Shown: positions 1-5,040 of the stretch, in pieces | How the letters are laid out: each line of letters starts with the position of its first letter | Numbering within the stretch: the stretch's first letter is position 1 | Source: an uncultured Bdellovibrionales bacterium | GTDB lineage: Bacteria > Bdellovibrionota > Bdellovibrionia > Bdellovibrionales > UBA1609 | Reading direction: 5' to 3' | NCBI GenBank assembly: GCA_937980625.1 | Contig: CALJPJ010000144.1 | Coordinates: forward strand, 1-8,263 | Length of the DNA stretch: 8,263 nucleotides | Notes under the pieces: model-generated | Told to the model about the DNA's origin: nothing | Database searches by the model: none | What the model saw: only the letters and a program-made list of their open reading frames with translations | Translations under genes and position numbers: made by a program

Positions 1-46
1 TAGTTACTTTTTTCTTAGCTTTTTTTTTGGTTTTTTTCTTTGCCAC
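1..46 (-). CDS. N-terminus of a lysine-rich basic protein (partial)
   Basis: The first 15 codons of a minus-strand gene run off the left edge. The start is GTG at 46-44, preceded by a perfect AGGAG (52-56) with a 5-base spacer. The visible residues are MAKKKTKKKAKKKVT, nine lysines in fifteen, with two KKK/A/T units in tandem. Lysine-rich tails of this type occur in histone H1-like nucleoid proteins and on some ribosomal or RNA-binding proteins, but the visible part is too short to assign a family. The codons form A-runs of 7, 9 and 6 bases (read as T-runs at 31-37, 20-28 and 8-13), where polymerase or ribosome slippage is possible. The flagellin terminator lies upstream, so the gene probably has its own promoter. 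Sure of an expressed start: fairly; of function: no. Confidence 0.6.
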   Translation of the reverse strand, partial: MAKKKTKKKAKKKVT

Positions 47-51
47 GTTTA

Positions 52-56
52 CTCCT
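52..56 (-). promoter_or_regulatory. Ribosome binding site of the lysine-rich gene
   Basis: AGGAG on the minus strand lies five bases before the GTG start at 46. It is the main reason for accepting the partial gene at the left edge and its GTG start, since no ATG is available. Confidence 0.65.
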
Positions 57-74
57 AGAAAATAATTCTACTCA

Positions 75-105
75 ATTATAAAGGGAAAGTGGGGGGGGGA
101 GGCAA
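75..105 (-). promoter_or_regulatory. Candidate promoter with a C9 tract in its spacer
   Basis: On the minus strand a perfect TATAAT (80-75) is preceded, 19 bases upstream, by TTGCCT (105-100), a 4-of-6 match to TTGACA. Nine consecutive C residues (G9 at 91-99 on the plus strand) fill half of the spacer. Transcription would start near 68, giving a leader of about 22 bases that contains AGGAG before the GTG start at 46. The spacer is two bases longer than the usual 17, so loss of two C residues would bring it to the optimum. The boxes and the tract are seen directly; promoter activity and length-dependent switching are inferred. Confidence 0.45.
91..99. repeat. Homopolymer tract of nine G (C9 on minus strand)
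   Basis: Nine uninterrupted G residues in a strongly AT-rich intergenic stretch. Such tracts are prone to replication slippage. This one sits between candidate -35 and -10 boxes reading leftward and is outside any gene. Confidence 0.9.
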
Positions 106-135
106 GTGATTCTGTGTATTAGTTGGTTTTTATAT

Positions 136-166
136 AAAAAAAGCTCCCATTAGTGCTAATGGGAGC
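136..166 (-). terminator. Rho-independent terminator of fliC
   Basis: GCTCCCATTA (143-152) pairs perfectly with TAATGGGAGC (157-166) around the loop GTGC: a 10-bp stem with a GC-rich base. Reading leftward it is followed at once by seven U residues (A-run at 136-142). It lies 22 bases after the fliC stop codon. This is a textbook intrinsic terminator on the minus strand. In the plus direction no U-run follows, so it is not obviously bidirectional. Confidence 0.93.
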
Positions 167-188
167 GGTAATTTAAACTAATTTTAAG

Positions 189-1022
189 TTAGCCAATTAA
201 ACTTAAGGCCAAGTTGTTCTTTTGGTTGGCCTGAGACAGCATTGCAGTTGAGGCTTGTAGTAATATATTTTGTTTTGTCAGTTCAGCAGTTGATTCAGCA
301 AAATCAGTATCTTTAATTCGACTTCTTGCTGCGGCTGTGTTTTCTTCAAAAACCTGTAAATGGCTTGAAGTATGGGTTAGACGATTTTGCAGGGCACCAA
401 AAGAGGCTCTCACACTTCCTATTTTTTCTTGTGAAGCATCAAGGAAGGCCAAGCCGTCTTGTGCATTTTCTTTTGTTGTTAAGTCTATATTTTGTAAGTT
501 GAGCCCATCAAGTGTTGTATCTAGTTGTGAGGCATCAAAAGAGATTTGATCTAAGTAAGGGTCACTATGTATTCCAATTTGAAAGTCAAAAACTGGGCTA
601 GATCCATCAAGTAAGGGAGTACTATTCCATTTCGTAGCTCTAGAGACTCTATCTATTTCAGTTTTAATTTGTTCAACTTCTTGTTGTATATATCCACGTT
701 CAGCTTCTCCAACAGTATCAGAAGCGGCTTGAATTGAAAGCTCTCTTAGTCTGATAATCATATTATTAACTTGGTTAAGGCCACCTTCTGCCACTTGTAC
801 AAACGAAATTCCATCTTCAGCATTTCTTCTTGCTTGACGTCCAGATCTTAGTTGAGCTCTCATGTTTTCGGAGATGGCTAAACCCGCCGCATCATCTGCT
901 GATTTATTGATCCTTGAACCACTGGCGAGTTGCTCATAAGTTCGGTCAATTGATCTTTGGTTATTTCCCATTGTTCTTTGGGCGTTAATTGCTGCTAGGT
1001 TAGTTGATATTCGTAGTGACAT
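189..1022 (-). CDS. fliC: Flagellin
   Basis: Structural subunit of the flagellar filament, exported unfolded through the flagellar type III apparatus and polymerised at the tip. The 277 residues hold both conserved ends: an N-terminal D0/D1 region (about 1-140), starting MSLRISTNLAAINAQR with the motifs LASGSRINKSADDAAGLAIS and RELSIQAASDT, and a C-terminal D1/D0 region (about 190-277) ending QANQKNNLALSLIG. Only a short link (about 140-190) joins them, so the variable D2/D3 domains of enteric flagellins are absent. Bdellovibrio-type flagellins have this compact form. The ATG at 1022 is preceded by AGGAGAGG (1028-1035 reading leftward), making the start secure. The gene stands alone, with a sigma-28-type promoter at 1088-1114 and its own terminator at 136-166. 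Species with this kind of flagellin often carry several paralogues; none other is seen here. Confidence 0.96.
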   Translation of the reverse strand: MSLRISTNLAAINAQRTMGNNQRSIDRTYEQLASGSRINKSADDAAGLAISENMRAQLRSGRQARRNAEDGISFVQVAEGGLNQVNNMIIRLRELSIQAASDTVGEAERGYIQQEVEQIKTEIDRVSRATKWNSTPLLDGSSPVFDFQIGIHSDPYLDQISFDASQLDTTLDGLNLQNIDLTTKENAQDGLAFLDASQEKIGSVRASFGALQNRLTHTSSHLQVFEENTAAARSRIKDTDFAESTAELTKQNILLQASTAMLSQANQKNNLALSLIG

Positions 1023-1027
1023 AATTT

Positions 1028-1035
1028 CCTCTCCT
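1028..1035 (-). promoter_or_regulatory. Ribosome binding site of fliC
   Basis: AGGAGAGG on the minus strand, five bases before the ATG at 1022. It is unusually purine-rich and long compared with the weak or absent sites of most other genes in this window, consistent with heavy expression of flagellin. Confidence 0.8.
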
Positions 1036-1041
1036 GTTTTT

Positions 1042-1068
1042 ACTTAATTCTTAAGTTGTAAGTCTTAA
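1042..1068 (-). other. Inverted repeats in the fliC mRNA leader
   Basis: The predicted leader, about 1023-1080, contains ACTTAA (1042-1047) facing TTAAGT (1051-1056) across three bases. The self-complementary hexamer CTTAAG also occurs twice, at 1050-1055 and 1063-1068. These could form alternative small hairpins just upstream of the ribosome binding site. The pairing is AT-rich and weak, and a regulatory role is only a possibility. Confidence 0.3.
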
Positions 1069-1169
1069 GCTCTTGGTCTTAAATAGCTTTTCGGCCAGTC
1101 TAGTCGAGACTTAACGAGACACAGGTCTAGAAGATGATAGTTTAGTCTAGTTTTATACTTTGGTCTTAG
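1061..1169. repeat. Six copies of an RGTCTWR motif around the fliC promoter
   Basis: The 7-mer RGTCTWR (plus-strand reading) occurs at 1061, 1075, 1097, 1124, 1144 and 1162, as AGTCTTA, GGTCTTA, AGTCTAG, GGTCTAG, AGTCTAG and GGTCTTA. A reverse-oriented copy, TTAAGTCT, forms the promoter -35 box (1107-1114). Spacings are 14, 22, 27, 20 and 18 bases, so this is not a strict tandem array. The copies bracket the promoter on both sides. They could be binding sites of a regulator or the remains of local duplication. Confidence 0.4.
1088..1114 (-). promoter_or_regulatory. Sigma-28 (FliA)-type promoter of fliC
   Basis: Reading leftward the sequence is TTAAGTCT, 11 bases, then GCCGAAAA. Against the FliA consensus TAAAGTTT-N11-GCCGATAA this is 6 of 8 in the -35 box and 7 of 8 in the -10 box, with the exact spacing. 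Transcription would start near 1080, giving a leader of roughly 58 bases before the fliC ATG. Late flagellar genes such as flagellin are the classical FliA targets, so position and gene agree. The match is seen directly; the use of sigma-28 is inferred from it. Confidence 0.82.
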
Positions 1170-1222
1170 GGCGTTGGTCGAGTTATGAGAGCAGCTTTAT
1201 TATGTACTATATATAGTTAAAA

Positions 1223-1320
1223 CTAAATTAGAATAACAAGTATTAACGAGTTTTAATCAAAAATAAAAATTGTATTCTTCTTTTATAAACAATAAGTTTA
1301 CGTTACTTATTCTAAATTAG
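1223..1320. repeat. Separated inverted repeat upstream of the transferase gene
   Basis: CTAAATTAGAATAA (1223-1236) faces TTATTCTAAATTAG (1307-1320). The reverse complement of the second arm matches the first at 13 of 14 positions, with 70 bases between them. The DNA between is extremely AT-rich. No clear -35/-10 pair for the downstream gene was found, so the promoter must lie in this stretch in a weak or non-standard form. The repeat could be a paired operator; AT-rich composition makes chance similarity a real alternative. Confidence 0.35.
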
Positions 1321-1351
1321 ATGAACTAATTTATTTAGTGTGAAGTTTATT

Positions 1352-2086
1352 ATGGCTTGTAAAGTAAATATTTATATTCTTGAAACATCAAAATTTGAGC
1401 AGCTCTCTTATTTTAAGCAATACTTAAAAAATATGAACTTAAATATATCCAAGCAAATGTTTAATAAAAAAAAAGAAAAAGAGTTTATTTTGTCGCGTTA
1501 TTTATTGGCATTAGCTCTCAATAAAGAATTCTCTATCGAGAAAATAGATTTACTTAAATCTGAATATGGTAAACCATACATTTTGAATGGTCCAAGGTTT
1601 AATATTAGTCATTGTGAAAATTATGTAGCTGTGGCAGTTTCAAAAGTACTTGATTTAGGTTTAGATGTGGAATTAACGACTCGTTCAACAGCTTATCCTA
1701 AAATCGTAGAAAAGTATTTTCATGAATTTGAAAGTAAATATATTTATTCTAAAAAAAATACGGAGTTTCAACAAAATACATTTTTACAGTTATGGACCTT
1801 AAAAGAGGCTGTATTTAAGTGCTTTGGGCTTCAGTTTAATAAAGAAAATGCAAAAATTTATTTTGAGTATGAAAAAAGTAAAATTATGATATTAGCTAAG
1901 CGATTAAATAATAATTCAATAACAGCCTTTTTGTATAATTATAAAAACTTATATTTATCTTTAGCAATAGCTAAAGATGAGTCAGTTGACACGAGGGTAA
2001 ATCTTGTAAGTGTTGATCATTTAAATAAATTAACAATAAGTAAAATTACAAGAGATCTTTGTTTGTTGAATCAATTTTCGGTATGA
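1352..2086 (+). CDS. Sfp-type 4'-phosphopantetheinyl transferase
   Basis: Transfers the 4'-phosphopantetheine arm of coenzyme A to a serine of acyl or peptidyl carrier proteins, converting them to the holo form; cytoplasmic and Mg-dependent. Numbered from the ATG at 1352 (244 residues), the family landmarks appear in order: GKP (73-75), FNISH (83-87), GLDVE (103-107) and WTLKEAVFK (148-156). Metal ligands D105, E107 and E152 sit almost exactly where Sfp has D107, E109 and E151, and the length fits the two-lobed Sfp fold. An in-frame GTG at 1340 would add four residues. Neither start has a good ribosome binding site, and I prefer the ATG. No carrier protein, polyketide or peptide synthetase gene lies in the window, so the partner is unknown. 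It may be cotranscribed with the exported-protein gene 43 bases downstream. Confidence 0.9.
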   Translation: MACKVNIYILETSKFEQLSYFKQYLKNMNLNISKQMFNKKKEKEFILSRYLLALALNKEFSIEKIDLLKSEYGKPYILNGPRFNISHCENYVAVAVSKVLDLGLDVELTTRSTAYPKIVEKYFHEFESKYIYSKKNTEFQQNTFLQLWTLKEAVFKCFGLQFNKENAKIYFEYEKSKIMILAKRLNNNSITAFLYNYKNLYLSLAIAKDESVDTRVNLVSVDHLNKLTISKITRDLCLLNQFSV

Positions 2087-2129
2087 TTATATTTTGAGTT
2101 ATAAAATTAACTAATTTTGAGGTGAGGTC

Positions 2130-2558
2130 ATGAAAACTATATTTTTAACTTTTATAATATTTTTCATTAGTAGTTTCACATTTTCAAGCTTAGGTCAGGG
2201 GGGGCAGTATAACATTAAAGAAGCTCTTTCTTCAGTTAGCGACTTGTCTGAAAGCAGTTTGCAGTTATTTTGGGGAGATCAAAAGTATCCTGACAATTCA
2301 AAAGAGATAAAACGAATTAAAACTAGTGGCCGTGTTAGCGCAATCAATAAGTCAGATAAAGAAGCATGCTTTGATTCTTTTGCTTCATCTGTGAGGAGTT
2401 TGAAAAAGAAAGCCAAGGCAATTGGAGCCAATGCTATTGTTAATATTAAAAGTAGTTATAAAACTAAAACTTTAAATAGTTCTAAGTTATTTATATGTAA
2501 TGCTAGAGGGATTATAGCAACAATAACCTTGTCTGGAATAGCTATTAAAACTAAGTAA
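2130..2558 (+). CDS. Small exported protein of unknown function
   Basis: A 142-residue protein with an N-terminal signal sequence: Lys at position 2, then a hydrophobic stretch to about residue 20. The mature part carries FWGDQ (47-51), KSDKEAC (74-80), GANAIVNIKSSY (99-110) and FICNARG (121-127). From memory this resembles a family of about 140-150-residue exported proteins that databases sometimes label 'excinuclease ATPase subunit'. That label is not credible, as there is no Walker motif. The GANAIVNI segment also recalls YbjQ-like small domains. The only two cysteines, C80 and C123, could form a disulfide after export. A strong GAGG (2119-2122) lies seven bases before the ATG. A G7 run (2198-2204) encodes Gly-Gly just after the signal peptide. 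The last eight bases overlap the convergent hydrolase gene. Function unknown. Confidence 0.85.
   Translation: MKTIFLTFIIFFISSFTFSSLGQGGQYNIKEALSSVSDLSESSLQLFWGDQKYPDNSKEIKRIKTSGRVSAINKSDKEACFDSFASSVRSLKKKAKAIGANAIVNIKSSYKTKTLNSSKLFICNARGIIATITLSGIAIKTK
2198..2204 (+). repeat. G7 tract within the exported-protein gene
   Basis: Seven consecutive G residues spanning a CAG codon and two GGG glycine codons at residues 23-25, directly after the signal peptide. GGG is an uncommon codon in such an AT-rich sequence. A one-base slip here would abolish the mature protein. Confidence 0.8.
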
Positions 2559-3495
2559 CGTTGAGATAGTCGTGCACTTTTTCTAAAACCCAATTAGGAA
2601 CTTCCTCCATAATGTGATGTCCGGCTGTATCGTGTAGGTGAAAATCATATTTTGGCAAAGCCTTTAAAAGAGCTTGAATACTCTTTTTATTCACCATTTT
2701 ATCTTTTCTAGAAGCAATAATTAATGGCTTAATTGACAAATTACTGAACGCATGAGGGAGTCTTGAGTCTAAGATTAAGTCTTTTGCGCTAACAAAGCCA
2801 TGAATACTGTCAGTTTTATTATTTAGATAAGGTTGTAAGTAACCTTTGACAGTATAATTAGTAACAAGTTTTTTATTATTAAAAATATGCTTTAAAATTA
2901 GAATCATTGTTTTTTGGTTTAGTCCCCAGTTTAAATAATAGGACACAGATTTAATTTTTCTAAATAAAACTGGAATAAGCCTAACTCCGGCAGCAGGAGC
3001 TAAGGCAATCACTTTTGTGTACTTTTTGGGGTGATTCATACTCATCCATAAAGCAATAGTGCCTCCCATCGACGAGCCGATTAAGATGGGTTTATTGAGT
3101 TTTATGGTGTCTACAAATAGATTTACGCTTGTCATTTGTTCATCGAGCCCACAGTTTAACTCTTTTGACTTAATGCTGTAGCCAAAACCCGGTAAATCTA
3201 TACATGTAACTTTATACTTTTTGCAAAGTTGAGGGTAAATTAAACGCCAACAAAAGGTGTTTGCTCCAATCCCATGTATTAACAAAAGGTCTTTACCTTT
3301 GCCGTCTTGTCTATAAGCAATTTTAATTCCATTTGGCAGAGTAGCATTATATTTAGGGGGTTCTAACCATTCAATATCATTGATCTTACTTTCAGTGCTA
3401 GTTTTTAAATATTGCTTTATTGCAATATATAAAAGACAAATAGTGAATGCAGTAGTCAAGCAAACGATATATATAGTTTGTGAATCAAATGTCAT
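2551..3495 (-). CDS. Membrane-anchored alpha/beta-hydrolase
   Basis: A serine hydrolase of the alpha/beta-fold family, likely an esterase or lipase-like enzyme; the substrate cannot be read from the sequence. Residues 7-26 form one hydrophobic segment, probably an inner-membrane anchor and not a cleaved signal. The catalytic domain begins near 55 and shows the oxyanion motif LLLIHGIGAN (70-79), IDLPGFGYS (99-107), the nucleophile elbow GSSMGG (140-145, Ser142), the acid in ASRKDKMV (261-268, Asp265) and the histidine in AGHHIMEEVP (291-300, most likely His293). The whole triad is present and the length (314) is normal for an anchored member. The ATG at 3495 has no recognisable ribosome binding site. 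The gene ends inside the 3' end of the exported-protein gene (8-bp overlap, convergent) and starts only 29 bases from the divergent nuclease gene. Confidence 0.92.
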   Translation of the reverse strand: MTFDSQTIYIVCLTTAFTICLLYIAIKQYLKTSTESKINDIEWLEPPKYNATLPNGIKIAYRQDGKGKDLLLIHGIGANTFCWRLIYPQLCKKYKVTCIDLPGFGYSIKSKELNCGLDEQMTSVNLFVDTIKLNKPILIGSSMGGTIALWMSMNHPKKYTKVIALAPAAGVRLIPVLFRKIKSVSYYLNWGLNQKTMILILKHIFNNKKLVTNYTVKGYLQPYLNNKTDSIHGFVSAKDLILDSRLPHAFSNLSIKPLIIASRKDKMVNKKSIQALLKALPKYDFHLHDTAGHHIMEEVPNWVLEKVHDYLNVT

Positions 3496-3524
3496 ATATT
3501 AAACTTTAACAAATGTGGTAAAAA

Positions 3525-4568
3525 ATGAAACAGATTAATTCCTTTATTTTAGTTTTTTTATTCGTATTCGCCTCTCATGCTAAAAAAACTAAAAGTCATC
3601 AGGTTTCTATAATGACTTTTAATGTAGAGAATTTATTTGATACGACTCATGATCAGGGTAAAACCGATTATACATTTTTACCACTGAGTCAAAAAAGAAG
3701 TAAAAAGCACATTCAAGGTTGTAAGAAAATCTCAAGAAAAAAATGGAGAGACCAATGTCTTTATTGGGACTGGAATGAGAGAGTTTTAACTGAAAAACTA
3801 AAGCGAATTGCTGCCTCCATTAAGCAGGTTTCTAAGGGGCAAGGACCAGATATTATTGTATTTCAAGAGGTTGAAAATATTCAAATTTTAGAAAGACTTA
3901 GGAAAGACTACTTAACTGGTTTAGGTTATTTTAAAAGTATACTTATAGAGGGGAGGGATAAAAGAGGTATCGATGTTGCTTTTTTATCAAAATTACCAGC
4001 CATTGGTGAGCCTGAGCTGCTAATGGTTCCTTATACAAACATTTCTAAAAAAAGAAAACGTGATACACGAGGTTTTTTAAGGCAAGACTTTAAATTTCCT
4101 GATGGAAGTATTGTTACTGGTTTTGCGGCTCATTTTCCAGCTCCATTTCACCCATATAAGTTGAGAATACAATCGTATAACTATTTAAATAAATTAATTG
4201 ATAAATTACCTAAAGATAGATTAGTTTTTGCAGGTGGAGATTTTAATACTCCAGCAAGAGAAAATAAAAAACATAAAATCTTTGATAACTATGTTAAGTC
4301 TCATTGGCTAATACCACATGAAGATAGCTGTTATAAGTGTTTGGGGACTAATTATTATGCTCCTAAAAAGTCATGGTCATTTTTAGATATGATATTAGTG
4401 TCTAAAAATATTGTATCATCAGGCTGGAAAGTTAAAAAAACTTATTTAGCCAATAAAGCTGATAATCAAACTAGTAAAAAGAAACGTCCAAACTCTTTTA
4501 AAGTTCAAGGTGACAAAATTTATGGAGTTTCAGATCATTGGCCATTAGTTGTTGAACTAACACTTTGA
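3525..4568 (+). CDS. Exported endonuclease/exonuclease/phosphatase-family enzyme
   Basis: A metal-dependent phosphodiesterase of the DNase I-like fold, probably acting outside the cytoplasm. An N-terminal signal peptide (about 1-19, with SHA before a likely cleavage site) precedes the domain. Conserved positions in order: TFNVENLFD (31-39, Asn33), FQEVEN (113-118, Glu115), RGIDVAFLS (147-155), AAHFPAP (201-207, His203), GGDFNT (237-242, Asp239 and Asn241), SFLDMILVS (285-293, Asp288) and GVSDHWPLV (334-342, Asp337 and His338). All expected metal and catalytic residues are present. Four cysteines (66, 78, 269, 272) may form disulfides after export. From memory this resembles the exported nuclease-like members of the family in marine Proteobacteria; DNA, nucleotides or phospholipid are all possible substrates. 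In a predatory bacterium it could help digest prey nucleic acid, which is inference. The ribosome binding site is weak (GTGG at 3515-3518). Confidence 0.92.
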   Translation: MKQINSFILVFLFVFASHAKKTKSHQVSIMTFNVENLFDTTHDQGKTDYTFLPLSQKRSKKHIQGCKKISRKKWRDQCLYWDWNERVLTEKLKRIAASIKQVSKGQGPDIIVFQEVENIQILERLRKDYLTGLGYFKSILIEGRDKRGIDVAFLSKLPAIGEPELLMVPYTNISKKRKRDTRGFLRQDFKFPDGSIVTGFAAHFPAPFHPYKLRIQSYNYLNKLIDKLPKDRLVFAGGDFNTPARENKKHKIFDNYVKSHWLIPHEDSCYKCLGTNYYAPKKSWSFLDMILVSKNIVSSGWKVKKTYLANKADNQTSKKKRPNSFKVQGDKIYGVSDHWPLVVELTL

Positions 4569-4579
4569 GATTAAAACCA

Positions 4580-4801
4580 TTAATCAATCTCTAGAAATCT
4601 ACAAAAAATGAGTTGTCCACATTTATTGTATAAGTTCATTTGGTTTTTTAGTAAATGAGGTTCAGTTTTATAACCTAAGCAGCATAGTTTTTCGGGGTGA
4701 ATATAATAAGAACAATCCTGGCACGAAAATTTTAGGTTTAATTGATTAAAATCTGTCGGCGATATTGATTCTTTAATAATACTTTTTTTGATGACCTTCA
4801 C
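4580..4801 (-). CDS. Small six-cysteine protein, possible metal-binding
   Basis: A 73-residue protein with cysteines at 27, 30, 40, 41, 61 and 67 in the pattern C-x2-C-x9-C-C-x19-C-x5-C, plus His35 and His49. The segments FSCQDCSYY, CCLGYKTEPH and FCRFLEID look conserved: short proteins with C-x2-C, GY-x(n)-H and a terminal FC-x(2-3)-E-[IL]-[DE] recur, as I recall, in deltaproteobacterial and Bdellovibrio-like genomes as hypothetical proteins. The spacing suggests a zinc site or an iron-sulfur cluster. There is no signal peptide or membrane segment, so it is probably cytoplasmic. The start is GTG at 4801, with AGG (4811-4813) nine bases upstream, a weak site, and no in-frame ATG near the N-terminus. 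A trinucleotide repeat lies just upstream. It converges on the nuclease gene with an 11-bp gap. Function unknown. Confidence 0.75.
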   Translation of the reverse strand: MKVIKKSIIKESISPTDFNQLNLKFSCQDCSYYIHPEKLCCLGYKTEPHLLKNQMNLYNKCGQLIFCRFLEID

Positions 4802-4813
4802 AATGAAAAACCT

Positions 4814-4829
4814 ATTATTATTATTATTA
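4814..4829. repeat. ATT trinucleotide repeat (five units)
   Basis: Five tandem ATT units plus one A, read as TAA repeats on the minus strand. The repeat abuts the weak ribosome binding site of the six-cysteine gene. It is within the predicted leader or -10 region of that gene, so a change in copy number could alter expression; the repeat is short and may be stable. Confidence 0.7.
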
Positions 4830-5005
4830 GTAGTTTAAGTGTTCGTAGAGAAGCTAGCTACCCAATACCTTAAGTCAGTAGTAAAGTAAAGTAATGTAAT
4901 TTTAAAAATGGGTTGTTATAGAAATTGAAGTGCATTTATTAGTCTTACTAGAAGTAAGTTATGATTCTAAAATAGAGTTTTGATTTTATGAAAAATTATA
5001 GTGAG

Positions 5006-5035
5006 TTGACTGTTTAGAACATACACGCTTACCAT
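5006..5035 (+). promoter_or_regulatory. Candidate sigma-70-type promoter of the membrane-protein gene
   Basis: TTGACT (5006-5011, 5 of 6 to TTGACA) is followed 18 bases later by TACCAT (5030-5035, 4 of 6 to TATAAT). Transcription would start about seven bases later, at or within a base or two of the ATG at 5041. There is no Shine-Dalgarno sequence between the promoter and the ATG, which fits a leaderless or nearly leaderless message. Confidence 0.5.
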
Positions 5036-5040
5036 AAGTT

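Noticed and set aside
337..549. Plus-strand open frame of 70 codons within fliC
   Set aside because: It is fully antisense to a certain flagellin gene and lacks a ribosome binding site; a shadow of the real coding frame.
4569..4585. Small hairpin GATTAA-AACCA-TTAATC between the nuclease and six-cysteine genes
   Set aside because: Six weak pairs with no U-run; not enough for a terminator.
4944..4958. CTTACT-AGA-AGTAAG inverted repeat in the 4802-5040 gap
   Set aside because: Six base pairs in AT-rich DNA, with no position relative to a promoter that would give it meaning.
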